DNA from: Limnohabitans sp. DM1
Lineage (GTDB): Bacteria; Pseudomonadota; Gammaproteobacteria; Burkholderiales; Burkholderiaceae_C
Assembly: GCF_001269385.1 (NCBI RefSeq)
Contig: NZ_CXOO01000014.1
Span: 62,171 to 126,170 of the forward strand
Length of the DNA: 64,000 nucleotides
Direction: 5' to 3'
Part shown: positions 39,204-48,162 of the stretch, piece after piece
Layout: each line of letters starts with the position of its first letter
Numbering within the stretch: the first letter of the stretch is position 1
Made by a program: the position numbers and the translations under genes
Notes under the pieces: generated by a model
The model's input: only the letters and a program-made list of their open reading frames with translations
Databases searched by the model: none
What the model was told of the DNA's origin: nothing

Positions 39204-39236
39204 AAAAGCCGTTGATCCTTGATCAATGGCTTTTTT
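39204..39236 (+). terminator. terminator after second tRNA-Leu
   Basis: AAAAGCCGTTGATC pairs with GATCAATGGCTTTT (one G-T pair) around CTT, followed by more T. It lies between the tRNA and the convergent rimO. Confidence 0.85.
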
Positions 39237-39307
39237 GTTGCCCGCATCGAATGCATGCACGACATGGCTGCAACTGCCCGACCCCAAGTCAAGCAGCCGC
39301 AGACACA

Positions 39308-40717
39308 TCAAACCGGCACCCCCACCAGATCATGGCCTTCCACGCCCACAATGCGGGCACGGGTGAATTCACCCACCTTGAGCGTTTTGCTGATCTTCTC
39401 AGGAGGCAGCAAACGCACCACGCCATCGATCTCGGGGGCATCACCAAAGCTGCGCCCCACCCCGCCGCGTCGGCCCATGGCCGGCGCGCTGTCCACCAGC
39501 ACCTGCATGGTCGCGCCCACGCGTTGTTGCAAGCGGGCGATCGACACCTCTTCGGCCACCGCCATGAAGCGGGCGCGGCGCTCTTCACGCAGTGCCTCGG
39601 GCAGCATGCCAGGCAAGTCGTTGGCCGTTGCGCCCTTGACCGGGCTGTAGGCAAAACACCCCGCGCGGTCGATTTGCGCTTCGCGCAAAAAGCCCAGCAG
39701 ATGCTCAAACTCTTCTTCGGTCTCTCCCGGAAAACCGGCAATGAAGGTGCTGCGTATCACCAACTCGGGGCACAACTCGCGCCAGCGCTGGATGCGCTCC
39801 AGGTTTTTTTCGCCACTGGCCGGACGCTTCATGAGGCGCAGCACATCGGGGTGGCTGTGCTGAAACGGCACATCCAAATAAGGCAACACCAGGCCCTGCG
39901 CCATCAAAGGAATGATGTCGTCCACGCTCGGATAAGGGTAGACATAGTGCAACCGCACCCAGGCACCGTGCTCGCGGGCCATCTCGCCCAAGGTCTGCAC
40001 CAGCTCCAGCATGCGGGTCTTGACCGGTTTGCCGTCCCAAAAACCCGTGCGGTATTTCACATCCACGCCGTAGGCCGAAGTGTCTTGGCTGATCACCAGC
40101 AGTTCTTTGACGCCGCCTTCAAACAAGGCCTTGGCTTCTTTGAGCACATCGCCAATCGGGCGCGAGACCAGATCGCCCCGCATCGACGGGATGATGCAAA
40201 AGGTGCAGCGGTGGTTGCAGCCTTCGCTGATTTTCAAATACGCGTAGTGGCGTGGCGTGAGCTTGAGGCCCGCTTCGCCAAAGCCACCGGGCACCAAATC
40301 CAGAAACGGGTCATGGGGTTTGGGCAGGTGTGTGTGCACCGCGTCCATCACCTCTTGGGTGGCGTGCGGCCCAGTCACGGCCAACACACTGGGGTGCATT
40401 TCCCGCACCATGTTGCCACCGCCCTCACCTGTTTTGGCGCCCAGGCAACCGGTCACGATCACTTTGCCGTTCTCGTTCAGGGCTTCGGCAATCGTGTCCA
40501 GGCTTTCCTGAATGGCTTCGTCAATGAAGCCACAGGTGTTGACGATGACAAGGTCAGCGCCCTCAAAAGTCTTGGAAGTCTGGTAGCCCTCGGCGCTCAG
40601 CTGGGTGAGGATCAGCTCGGAATCGGTCAGCGCTTTGGGACAACCCAAGCTGACAAACCCCACTTTGGGGGCGGGCTGGCTGGCAGGCAAGGAGGCGGTA
40701 GGGGTCATTTCACTCAT
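39308..40717 (-). CDS. rimO: ribosomal protein S12 methylthiotransferase
   Basis: Radical-SAM enzyme that adds a methylthio group to the conserved aspartate of ribosomal protein S12. From ATG 40717 it has 469 residues. The N-terminal MTTase domain has [16 protein letters not shown] with cysteines at about 26, 62 and 91 for the second iron-sulfur cluster; the radical-SAM CxxxCxxC ([10 protein letters not shown]) is at about 167-174; a TRAM domain closes the protein. [11 protein letters not shown] and the lack of tRNA-type features separate it from MiaB. Downstream of phaR and convergent with the tRNA genes. Confidence 0.95.
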   Translation of the reverse strand: MSEMTPTASLPASQPAPKVGFVSLGCPKALTDSELILTQLSAEGYQTSKTFEGADLVIVNTCGFIDEAIQESLDTIAEALNENGKVIVTGCLGAKTGEGGGNMVREMHPSVLAVTGPHATQEVMDAVHTHLPKPHDPFLDLVPGGFGEAGLKLTPRHYAYLKISEGCNHRCTFCIIPSMRGDLVSRPIGDVLKEAKALFEGGVKELLVISQDTSAYGVDVKYRTGFWDGKPVKTRMLELVQTLGEMAREHGAWVRLHYVYPYPSVDDIIPLMAQGLVLPYLDVPFQHSHPDVLRLMKRPASGEKNLERIQRWRELCPELVIRSTFIAGFPGETEEEFEHLLGFLREAQIDRAGCFAYSPVKGATANDLPGMLPEALREERRARFMAVAEEVSIARLQQRVGATMQVLVDSAPAMGRRGGVGRSFGDAPEIDGVVRLLPPEKISKTLKVGEFTRARIVGVEGHDLVGVPV

Positions 40718-40786
40718 CCCCGCATTGTCCCCGCAAAAACGACCGGCTTGTGACAAAAGGGGTTTGAAGTGGGCTTGAAGCGCCCA

Positions 40787-41395
40787 TCAAGTCCTCAAAC
40801 CCATGACGCCCAAGAGCTGTTCGGTATTCTTCTGGATCTGCTTTTGCATTTGGTCCTGCATTTGCGCCATCACGTTTTGCGAGGGGTTGGCCAGACCAGA
40901 AAACATGTTGTGCATCAAAGGCGTTTGCCACTGCATGAACTGCGACCACACTTCCGGGCTCAGGGCCGGGCTGGACTCGCCCAGCTTGCTTTGCCAGTCC
41001 ATGAAGGACTGGACATGGTTTTCCAAATAAGAGCCCATGTGGCCCTGCATGGCGTGGCCATAAAAACGGATGATGTTGGACAGCACCGCTTCGCTGAACA
41101 TGGGCACGCCCGCAGACTCCTCTTCCAAAATGATCTGCAGCAAGATGGAACGCGTCAGGTCTTCGCCGCTTTTGGCATCCAGCACCACCAAAGGTGAAGC
41201 GGCCATGACCAGCTTCTTGATCTCGGCCAAAGTCACGTAGGTAGAAGTTTGCGTATCGTACAAACGCCGATTGGGGTATTTTTTGATCGTCCGAACGGCT
41301 CCGGCTGCGGGCGGCGAATCGGGTGTGCGCACCTTCTGGGAAGTCCGAGGGGGCTTGGTCGAATTGACAGACTTGACTGAGGGCTTGACCGGCAA
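40787..41395 (-). CDS. phaR: polyhydroxyalkanoate synthesis repressor PhaR
   Basis: DNA- and PHA-granule-binding repressor that controls phasin genes. I place the start at TTG 41395, with AGGAG 6 bases upstream, giving 202 residues; no ATG gives a sensible PhaR start and the open frame further upstream is unlike PhaR. The accumulation-regulator DNA-binding domain is unmistakable: RTIKKYPNRRLYDTQTSTYV followed by TLAEIKKLV. The second domain has SILLQIILEEES and FYGHAMQGHMGSYLE; the tail is glutamine/methionine rich. A TGC-type palindrome at its own predicted transcription start suggests autorepression. Confidence 0.9.
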   Translation of the reverse strand: MPVKPSVKSVNSTKPPRTSQKVRTPDSPPAAGAVRTIKKYPNRRLYDTQTSTYVTLAEIKKLVMAASPLVVLDAKSGEDLTRSILLQIILEEESAGVPMFSEAVLSNIIRFYGHAMQGHMGSYLENHVQSFMDWQSKLGESSPALSPEVWSQFMQWQTPLMHNMFSGLANPSQNVMAQMQDQMQKQIQKNTEQLLGVMGLRT

Positions 41396-41430
41396 AGAAA
41401 ACTCCTGGTGACAGGCAGACCATGAGAAAT

Positions 41431-41451
41431 CTGCTGCAATGCACCATTTTA
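41431..41451 (-). promoter_or_regulatory. phaR promoter with TGC-rich palindrome (possible PhaR operator)
   Basis: A TAAAAT -10 (41446-41451, minus strand) is followed by TGC-AAT-GCA (41435-41443), flanked by CTGC. The palindrome covers the expected transcription start. PhaR proteins are known to bind TGC/GCA-rich sites, so this is a candidate autoregulatory operator; the -35 is weak. Confidence 0.45.
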
Positions 41452-41590
41452 GGCACACACTTTGGGGCTTGTCGCCTTGGTTAACCCTGAGCTTTTCGAG
41501 TGTCAAGCCAGCGCCTGAAACCCTGGAATGGGTGCATTTTTCTTGCACCACCAGCCGATTCAACCTCTTTACCTGCGAAAATAGACAGCT

Positions 41591-42229
41591 ATGTTCACCG
41601 GAATCATCACCGGCGTGGGGCGAATCGTCGCCACCCACGACCTGGGTCGCTCTTTACACCACGGCAAGCGCCTCACCATCGAGGCCCCCGCCGGGTACCT
41701 TGACGATGTGGGCCTGGGCGACAGCATCGCCCTCAACGGCGCTTGCATGACCGTCACCACCTTCAGCCCCGAGAGCCGTCAGTTCACCATCGACATCTCG
41801 GCCGAATCACTGGATAAAACCAGTGGCTTGGACCAGCAAGGCACCGTCAACCTCGAAAAAGCGTTGCGCGCCCACGACCGTTTGGGCGGGCACATCGTGT
41901 CCGGCCATGTCGACGGTGTGGGCCAAATCAGCCATTTCGAGCAGATCGGTGAAAGCTGGGAGTTGCGCATTCTGGCCCCGCTCGCGCTGGCCAAATACCT
42001 GGCCTACAAAGGCTCGATCACCGTCAACGGGGTGAGCCTCACCGTCAACCGCGTTACAGATCTGGCCGATGGCTGCGAGGTCAGCATCAACCTGATTCCC
42101 CACACCGTGGACAACACCGCCCTCGGCAGCCTGAAAGCAGGCAGCCGGGTCAACCTCGAAATCGACACCGTGGCCCGCTACGTGGAGCGCATGCTCAGCG
42201 CAGGCCTGATCCAGAAAGACCCCGCATGA
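41591..42229 (+). CDS. ribE: riboflavin synthase, alpha subunit
   Basis: Dismutates two 6,7-dimethyl-8-ribityllumazine molecules to riboflavin. It has 212 residues made of two similar lumazine-binding barrels (about 1-97 and 98-200). [12 protein letters not shown] is the family start; [14 protein letters not shown] and its repeat [13 protein letters not shown] mark the two domains. It opens the ribE-ribB-ribH-nusB operon and overlaps the next gene by 4 bases (ATGA). No FMN riboswitch is visible in the 195-base upstream region. The gene is called ribC in some species. Confidence 0.96.
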   Translation: MFTGIITGVGRIVATHDLGRSLHHGKRLTIEAPAGYLDDVGLGDSIALNGACMTVTTFSPESRQFTIDISAESLDKTSGLDQQGTVNLEKALRAHDRLGGHIVSGHVDGVGQISHFEQIGESWELRILAPLALAKYLAYKGSITVNGVSLTVNRVTDLADGCEVSINLIPHTVDNTALGSLKAGSRVNLEIDTVARYVERMLSAGLIQKDPA

Positions 42230-43353
42230 ACGCCCCAGCGCAATTGACACCCGTGGCGATCTCGCCCGTCGAAGAGATCGTGGCCGAGATGAAAGCAGGC
42301 CGCATCGTGATCCTGGTCGATGAAGAAGACCGCGAAAACGAAGGCGATCTGGTCCTGGCCTCTGACCACGTCACCCCAGAAGCCATTAACTTCATGGCCC
42401 GCTTTGGCAGGGGTTTGATTTGCCTCACGCTCACACGCGAGCGCTGCGAATTCTTGAAGCTCCCGCCCATGGCGGCCCGCAACGGCACCGTCTACAGCAC
42501 GGCGTTTACCGTGTCGATTGAAGCCGCCGAAGGCGTGACCACCGGCATCTCGGCCGCCGACCGTGCCCGCACGGTGCAAGCGGCCGTGGCCAAGACCAGC
42601 CAGCCCACCGACCTGGTGCAACCCGGCCACATCTTCCCGCTGCAAGCGGTGGATGGCGGCGTGCTCATGCGTGCCGGCCACACCGAAGCCGGTTGCGACC
42701 TGGCCGCCATGGCTGGCTGCAGCCCCTCATCTGTGATCTGCGAGATCATGAAGGACGACGGCACCATGGCCCGCCTGCCCGATCTGCAAATCTTCGCGGC
42801 CGAGCACGGCCTGAAAATCGGCACCATCGCCGACCTGATCGAGTACCGCAGCCGCAACGAATCACTCGTCGAGCGCATTGGCAGCCGCACACTGCAAACC
42901 GCGCACGGCGAATTCACCGCCCACGCTTTTCGCGACCAGCCCAGCCAAACCGTGCATCTGGCCCTGGTCAAAGGCCAATGGTCGGCCGACGCGGAAGTGG
43001 CCGTGCGCGTGCACGAGCCGCTGTCGGTGCTCGACGCGTTGGAAGTCAACCGCGCCATGCATTCCTGGGGTCTGGACGCCAGCCTCAGCTACATCAACGC
43101 CCAAGGCTGTGGCGTGGCGGTGCTGCTCAACTGCGGCGAGTCGGCAGACCAATTGCTGGCACAGTTTGAAGGCCGCGCCCGCTCGGCCCAAGCGCCCGAG
43201 CGCGGCAAGATGGACCTGCGCACCTATGGCGTGGGCGCACAAATTTTGCGCGAATGCGGCGTGCACAAAATGCGCCTCATGGGCCAACCCCGCCGCATGC
43301 CCAGCATGACCGGCTACGGCCTCGAAATCACCGCTTACATCCCCAAGGAATAA
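42226..43353 (+). CDS. ribB: 3,4-dihydroxy-2-butanone 4-phosphate synthase with degenerate GTP cyclohydrolase II domain
   Basis: The N-terminal domain (about 1-210) makes the four-carbon riboflavin precursor from ribulose 5-phosphate; [19 protein letters not shown] and [12 protein letters not shown] carry its metal and substrate residues. The C-terminal part (about 215-375) aligns with GTP cyclohydrolase II but has lost the zinc cysteine cluster and the catalytic arginine region: where RibA proteins read a C-x10-C-x-C stretch, this one reads [19 protein letters not shown]. It keeps [12 protein letters not shown] and the closing GYGLEI. It is therefore a RibBA-like fusion with only RibB activity likely. 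375 residues. Confidence 0.93.
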   Translation: MNAPAQLTPVAISPVEEIVAEMKAGRIVILVDEEDRENEGDLVLASDHVTPEAINFMARFGRGLICLTLTRERCEFLKLPPMAARNGTVYSTAFTVSIEAAEGVTTGISAADRARTVQAAVAKTSQPTDLVQPGHIFPLQAVDGGVLMRAGHTEAGCDLAAMAGCSPSSVICEIMKDDGTMARLPDLQIFAAEHGLKIGTIADLIEYRSRNESLVERIGSRTLQTAHGEFTAHAFRDQPSQTVHLALVKGQWSADAEVAVRVHEPLSVLDALEVNRAMHSWGLDASLSYINAQGCGVAVLLNCGESADQLLAQFEGRARSAQAPERGKMDLRTYGVGAQILRECGVHKMRLMGQPRRMPSMTGYGLEITAYIPKE

Positions 43354-43355
43354 AC

Positions 43356-43865
43356 ATGCTCGAAGCCAACAAAGGCCAGGCCGAAGAACTCGACGGCCAA
43401 TTTCTGCACATCGGCATCGTGCAAGCCCGCTTCAACGAAGACATCACCAACGCCCTGGCCAAAGCCTGCATCGCAGAGCTCGAAGCCTTGGGCGTGACCA
43501 GCATCGACCACGTCATGGTGCCCGGTGCCTTGGAAGTGCCCGTGGCCCTGCAGGCCATGGCCGAGCGGGCCGAGTACGACGCGCTGATCGCGCTGGGCTG
43601 CATCATCCGTGGCGAGACCTACCACTTTGAGCTGGTGGCCAACGAATCCGGTGCGGGCGTGAGCCGCGTGGCACTCGACTACAACCTGCCGATCGCCAAT
43701 GCCATCTTGACCACCGAAAACCTCGAACAAGCCATCGTGCGCCAGACCGAAAAAGGTCGCGATGCGGCCCGCGTGGCGGTCGAGATGGCCTGCATCATGG
43801 ACGACCTGTCGGCCGACATGGCCGAGCTGGCCGATGATCTGGACGACGAAGAGACCACCCGATGA
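43356..43865 (+). CDS. ribH: 6,7-dimethyl-8-ribityllumazine synthase
   Basis: Condenses the pyrimidine and butanone-phosphate precursors of riboflavin; forms pentamers or icosahedral shells. ATG 43356, 2 bases after ribB, gives 169 residues. [36 protein letters not shown] with the catalytic histidine, and NEQA-like NLEQAIVRQ are the family landmarks. An acidic tail ([15 protein letters not shown]) follows. Overlaps nusB by 4 bases. Confidence 0.97.
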   Translation: MLEANKGQAEELDGQFLHIGIVQARFNEDITNALAKACIAELEALGVTSIDHVMVPGALEVPVALQAMAERAEYDALIALGCIIRGETYHFELVANESGAGVSRVALDYNLPIANAILTTENLEQAIVRQTEKGRDAARVAVEMACIMDDLSADMAELADDLDDEETTR

Positions 43866-44395
43866 CCGAAGCCACCTCCACACCGGGCACCACAGACGCA
43901 GGCCAAAAGCCTGCCCCAGCCCCAGTAGCTGGCACGCGCAAGTCGTCCGCCAAACCAGCCCGCAGCCGCTCGCGCGAATTCGCCCTGCAGGCGCTGTACC
44001 AGCACTTGGTGGGTCGCAACGAAGCGGCAGACATCGATGTCTTTACACGTGATTTGTCGGGTTTTCACAAAGCCGACTCGGCCCACTATGACGCCCTGCT
44101 GTACGGCTGCGTCGAGCAAGCCCAGGCCCTTGACGCCCTGATCGCGCCCAAGCTGGACCGCAGCTTTGCCGAAATCTCGCCCGTTGAGCGGGCCATCATG
44201 TGGATTGGCGTTTACGAAATGCAGCACTGCCTGGACGTGCCCTGGCGTGTGGTGCTCAACGAATGCATCGAGCTGGCCAAGGACTTTGGCGGCACCGACG
44301 GGCACAAATACGTGAACGCCGTGCTGAACGGCCTGGCCCCTGAATTGCGCAGCGCCGAAGTGCAGGCCGACCGCCAATCCGGCCGCGCCAAATAA
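43862..44395 (+). CDS. nusB: transcription antitermination factor NusB
   Basis: All-helical protein that binds boxA RNA with S10 in rRNA antitermination. It has 177 residues; the first 35 are a disordered alanine/proline/lysine stretch, then [14 protein letters not shown] begins the fold, with [20 protein letters not shown] and [20 protein letters not shown] as conserved helices. ribH-nusB coupling is common in proteobacteria. Confidence 0.96.
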   Translation: MTEATSTPGTTDAGQKPAPAPVAGTRKSSAKPARSRSREFALQALYQHLVGRNEAADIDVFTRDLSGFHKADSAHYDALLYGCVEQAQALDALIAPKLDRSFAEISPVERAIMWIGVYEMQHCLDVPWRVVLNECIELAKDFGGTDGHKYVNAVLNGLAPELRSAEVQADRQSGRAK

Positions 44396-44406
44396 AAGCC
44401 CACACC

Positions 44407-45594
44407 ATGCGCATCTCTGAGCGAGCCGAGCGGATCGAGCCCTTTTGGGTCATGGAAGTGGCCAAGGCCGCTTCGCAAAAAGCCCGCGAGGTCGCGCACA
44501 CCGACCGGCCCGTGGTGTTTCTGAACATTGGCGAACCCGACTTCACCGCCCCACCCCGCGTGCAAGCCGCTGCGCAGGCCGTGGTCGCCTCTGGCCAAAC
44601 CCAATACACCCCCGCGCTGGGCCTGGACGCCCTGCGCCAAGCCATCAGCGGCTGGTACACGCAGCGTTTTGGCATCCAAGTGCCCGCCAGCCGCATCGTG
44701 GTCACCGCGGGTGCGTCGGCGGCTTTGCAACTGGCCTGCATGGCTCTGATTGACCGGGGCGATGAAATCCTCATGCCTGACCCCAGCTACCCCTGCAACC
44801 GCCACTTTGTGAGTGCAGCAGAAGGCACTGCGGTCTTGCTGCCCACCACTGCCGAAGAGCGCTTTCAATTGAGCGCTGCCAAAGTGGCCACCGCTTGGGG
44901 GGGCAACACCCGAGGCGTCTTGCTGGCATCGCCCTCCAACCCCACAGGCACCTCAATTGACCCGGCCGAGCTGGCCCGCATCATCGATGTGGTGCGCAGC
45001 CACGGCGGCATCACGCTGATCGACGAGATTTACCTCGGCCTGAGCCACGACGACCAGTTCGGCCAAAGTGCCCTTGCCCTGGGCGATGACGTCATCAGCA
45101 TCAACAGCTTCAGCAAATACTTCAACATGACCGGCTGGCGCTTAGGCTGGCTGGTGGTGCCTGAGCAGCTGACACCCGTGCTGGAGCGCTTGGCACAAAA
45201 CCTGTTCATTTGCGCCAGCACCGTGGCGCAACAAGCGGCCCTGGCCTGCTTTGAGCCCGAGAGCCTGGCGGAATACGAACGCCGCAGGGCCGAATTCAAG
45301 GCGCGGCGTGACTACTTCATCCCGGCACTGAACGAGTTGGGCCTCACGGTGCCTGTGGCGCCCGATGGCGCGTTTTACGCCTGGGCCGACTGCAGCGCCG
45401 CCTGCCAAAAGCTGGGCCTCAAAGACAGTTGGGACTTCGCCTTTGCCGCGCTGGAAAACGCCCATGTGGCCATCACGCCGGGACGCGACTTTGGCACCGA
45501 CCAAACTGCGCGCTTTGTGCGCTTTTCCACCGCCAACTCGATGGCCGAATTGCAAACCGCCATCGCCCGCCTGAAAGCCTGGTTGCAGCCATGA
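44407..45594 (+). CDS. class I/II pyridoxal-phosphate aminotransferase
   Basis: Fold-type I aminotransferase of 395 residues. The PLP-binding lysine is K237 in INSFSKYFNMTGWRLGW; SPSNPTG (about 175-181) and IDEIYLGL (205-212) are cofactor-site motifs. It resembles alanine/aspartate-type aminotransferases; the amino acid cannot be fixed from sequence. It lies 11 bases after nusB and overlaps ybgC by 4 bases, so it belongs to the rib-nusB-tol operon. Confidence 0.9.
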   Translation: MRISERAERIEPFWVMEVAKAASQKAREVAHTDRPVVFLNIGEPDFTAPPRVQAAAQAVVASGQTQYTPALGLDALRQAISGWYTQRFGIQVPASRIVVTAGASAALQLACMALIDRGDEILMPDPSYPCNRHFVSAAEGTAVLLPTTAEERFQLSAAKVATAWGGNTRGVLLASPSNPTGTSIDPAELARIIDVVRSHGGITLIDEIYLGLSHDDQFGQSALALGDDVISINSFSKYFNMTGWRLGWLVVPEQLTPVLERLAQNLFICASTVAQQAALACFEPESLAEYERRRAEFKARRDYFIPALNELGLTVPVAPDGAFYAWADCSAACQKLGLKDSWDFAFAALENAHVAITPGRDFGTDQTARFVRFSTANSMAELQTAIARLKAWLQP

Positions 45595-46040
45595 ACAGCA
45601 CCAGCCTCATGACCGAACAGCGCATCATCCCCAGCGTTTTTGAACACCCCATCCGCATCTACTGGGAAGACACCGACGCGGGCGGCATCGTGTTTTATGC
45701 CAACTACCTCAAGTTTTTTGAGCGGGCCCGTACCGAATGGCTGCGCGCCTTGGGCTTTGGCCAGCAAGTGCTGCGCGACCAATCGGGCGGCATGTTTGTC
45801 GTGTCTGAAACTGCCGTCAAATACCACTCGCCCGCCCGGCTGGATGACACCCTGGTCGTGACCGCCGAGCTGCAAACCGGCGGCAAAGCCAGCCTGACCA
45901 TTGCCCAGCGTGCCTACCTGCGCACATTGGGCCAAGCTGACCGACTCCTGGCCGAAGGCACGATTCGCCTGGGCTGGGTCGACAGCCACACCTTGAAACC
46001 CGGCCGCATCCCGGTCCCTGTTCTGGAAGCCCTGAAATGA
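45591..46040 (+). CDS. ybgC: YbgC-family acyl-CoA thioesterase
   Basis: Hot-dog thioesterase associated with the Tol-Pal system and phospholipid metabolism. I use ATG 45591, which overlaps the previous stop as ATGA; ATG 45609 is possible. The product has 149 residues. The active-site loop EDTDAGGIVFYANYL (26-40) and FFERARTEWLR match the family. It overlaps tolQ by 4 bases, the conserved ybgC-tolQ pairing. Confidence 0.94.
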   Translation: MNSTSLMTEQRIIPSVFEHPIRIYWEDTDAGGIVFYANYLKFFERARTEWLRALGFGQQVLRDQSGGMFVVSETAVKYHSPARLDDTLVVTAELQTGGKASLTIAQRAYLRTLGQADRLLAEGTIRLGWVDSHTLKPGRIPVPVLEALK

Positions 46041-46735
46041 ACCAAGACATGTCCATCGTCTCGCTGCTGTTGCACGCCAGTTTTGTCGTGCAACTGGTGG
46101 TGCTCATTTTGCTCAGCATCTCGGTGGCCAGCTGGGCCGCCATCGTGCGCAAGCTCACGGCTATCAAACGCATCAAAAACCTGAACGAAGAGTTTGAGCG
46201 TGTGTTTTGGTCGGGCACCAGCCTCAACGAGCTGTTCAATGCCGCCAGCCAGAACGCCAAGCTGTCCGGCCCCATGGAACGCATTTTTGCCAGCGGCATG
46301 CGCGAATACCAAAAACTGCGCGAGCGCCGCATCACCGACGCGGGCACCTTGCTGGACGGCGCACGCCGCGCCATGCGGGCCAGCTTCCAGCGCGAAATGG
46401 ATGTGGCCGAATCGCAACTGGCTTTCCTGGCTTCGGTGGGTTCGATCTCGCCCTACGTGGGCTTGTTTGGCACCGTGTGGGGCATCATGCACGCCTTCAC
46501 CGGGCTGGCCAGCTTGCAGCAAGTCACGCTGGCGGTGGTGGCACCGGGCATCGCCGAAGCACTGGTCGCCACCGCCATTGGCCTGTTTGCCGCGATCCCG
46601 GCGGTGCTCGCCTACAACCGCTTCTCGCACGATGTAGACCGCATAGCCATCAAGCTGGAAACCTTCATCGAAGAGTTCTCCAACATCCTGCAACGCAGCC
46701 TGGGCGGCACCAGTGGCTCGGCCTCCGGCCACTGA
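46037..46735 (+). CDS. tolQ: Tol-Pal system protein TolQ
   Basis: Inner-membrane ion-channel subunit, MotA/ExbB family, that with TolR uses the proton gradient to power outer-membrane constriction. It has 232 residues, with three membrane helices (about 12-34, 135-157 and 170-192). VGLFGTVWGIMHAF and the ALVATAIGLFAAIPAVLAYN segment are the TolQ/ExbB signature. Near-contiguous with ybgC and tolR. Confidence 0.96.
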   Translation: MNQDMSIVSLLLHASFVVQLVVLILLSISVASWAAIVRKLTAIKRIKNLNEEFERVFWSGTSLNELFNAASQNAKLSGPMERIFASGMREYQKLRERRITDAGTLLDGARRAMRASFQREMDVAESQLAFLASVGSISPYVGLFGTVWGIMHAFTGLASLQQVTLAVVAPGIAEALVATAIGLFAAIPAVLAYNRFSHDVDRIAIKLETFIEEFSNILQRSLGGTSGSASGH

Positions 46736-46745
46736 AAGGACCGAC

Positions 46746-47165
46746 ATGCCCGCTGTGTCATCCCGGGGCCGTGGTCGCCGCACCATCGCCGAAATCAATA
46801 TGGTGCCCTTCATCGACGTGATGCTGGTGCTGCTCATCATCTTCATGGTCACGGCCCCCATGATCACGCCCAGCATGGTGGACCTGCCCAGCGTGGGCAA
46901 AGCCGCCAAGCAGCCCGACAAAGTCATTCAAATCACCATCCAGAAAGACGAACGCCTGGAGCTGGTCAGCGACGGCAAAACCGACAGCGCCACCCTGAAC
47001 AGCGTGGCGGCCAGCGTGCAGCGCCTGATGGGCGACGAGCAAAACACTGCCGTTGTCATCAGCGCCGACCGCAACGTGAAATACGAAACCGTCGTCAAAG
47101 TCATGGACAGCCTGCAACGCGCTGGCATTGCCCGTGTGGGCCTGTCGGTCCAGTTGGCCCCTTGA
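46746..47165 (+). CDS. tolR: Tol-Pal system protein TolR
   Basis: Single-span inner-membrane partner of TolQ, ExbD family. ATG 46746 with AAGGA upstream gives 139 residues. The signature EINMVPFIDVMLVLLIIFMV places the essential membrane aspartate in PFIDVML; the periplasmic part ends with VGLSVQLAP. It lies 10 bases after tolQ. Confidence 0.96.
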   Translation: MPAVSSRGRGRRTIAEINMVPFIDVMLVLLIIFMVTAPMITPSMVDLPSVGKAAKQPDKVIQITIQKDERLELVSDGKTDSATLNSVAASVQRLMGDEQNTAVVISADRNVKYETVVKVMDSLQRAGIARVGLSVQLAP

Positions 47166-47175
47166 GGATTCGGTT

Positions 47176-48078
47176 TTGAACGCCAAGGCAGCCCCGCACC
47201 TCGAATTTGCACCGCCCCCTCAGCCCGGCGCGGGCAGAGCATGGCTCACTGCAGGCCTGGTGCACGCGCTGCTGTTCCTGGCCCTGGGCCTGGCCACCGC
47301 CTGGAAAACCCAACCCCAAACCGTGCAAGCGCAAGCCGAACTGTGGTCCGCCACACCCCAAGAGGCCGCCCCCAAACTGCAAGAGCCCCCACCCGAGCCC
47401 GAGCCCGAACTCAAGCCGGCCACGCCCAAAGCCAAGCCCACCCCACCGCCGCCGCCAGCGCCCGACCCCGCCATCGAGCGGCGCGAAGCCCAAATTGCGC
47501 TCGACAAGCAAAAACAACTCGAAAAAAAGAAAGAAACCGAAAAAGCTGAAAAGGAAAAAGTCGCCAAGGCCAAGGCTGAACAGCAACGCCTGCAGCGCGA
47601 AAAAGAAGAAAAAGCCGCCAAAGAGAAAGCGGAAAAAGACAAAGCCGCGAAAGAAAGAGAAAAAGAACGCGACAAGAAAAAGGCTGCTGAAAAAGCCGAT
47701 GCAGCCCGCGCCGACGCCCTGCGCCAGGAAAACCTCAAACGCATGCAAGGCATGGCCGGTGCTTCAGGCGGCGAAAACGCCACAGGCTCGGCCCTCAAAT
47801 CATCCAGCCCCTCGGCCAGCTATGCGGGCCGCTTGGTGGGCCGCATCAAACCCAACATCACCTACCCCGGCGATGTGGTGGGCAACCCACGCGCCGAAGT
47901 CGAAGTCAGAGTCAGCTCCGACGGCACCATCACGAGCCGCCGCATCGTCCAAAGCAGCGGCAACAAAGCCTGGGACGACGCCGTGCTGCGCGCCATCGAC
48001 AAAACCGAGATCCTGCCCAAAGACACCGATGGCCGCGTGCCCCCCATCATCATCCTGGGCTTCAGGCCGCAAGATTGA
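47176..48078 (+). CDS. tolA: cell envelope integrity protein TolA
   Basis: Spans the periplasm to link TolQR to Pal and TolB. I choose TTG 47176, with GAGG 8 bases upstream, giving 300 residues; a start at the first codon of the open frame would overlap tolR. A membrane anchor lies at about 23-40, a proline-rich stretch follows, then a lysine/glutamate/alanine-rich helix (about 95-200), and a folded C-terminal domain (about 215-300) with IKPNITYPGDVVGNPRAEV, which is TonB-like. tolB and pal do not follow; dnaE converges from the other strand. Confidence 0.92.
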   Translation: MNAKAAPHLEFAPPPQPGAGRAWLTAGLVHALLFLALGLATAWKTQPQTVQAQAELWSATPQEAAPKLQEPPPEPEPELKPATPKAKPTPPPPPAPDPAIERREAQIALDKQKQLEKKKETEKAEKEKVAKAKAEQQRLQREKEEKAAKEKAEKDKAAKEREKERDKKKAAEKADAARADALRQENLKRMQGMAGASGGENATGSALKSSSPSASYAGRLVGRIKPNITYPGDVVGNPRAEVEVRVSSDGTITSRRIVQSSGNKAWDDAVLRAIDKTEILPKDTDGRVPPIIILGFRPQD

Positions 48079-48162
48079 GCGGGGCAGTTGCCCCATCAAA
48101 GGCAAGCGGCATCCTGTAGGTCGGTGGTCGAAGACCCCAACAAGGGCGCGGGCCGCCAGGTT

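Noticed and set aside
41396..41590. FMN riboswitch before ribE
   Set aside because: I looked for the conserved RFN-element segments and found none; only a short hairpin (GGTGCA...TGCACC near 41531-41549) is present.
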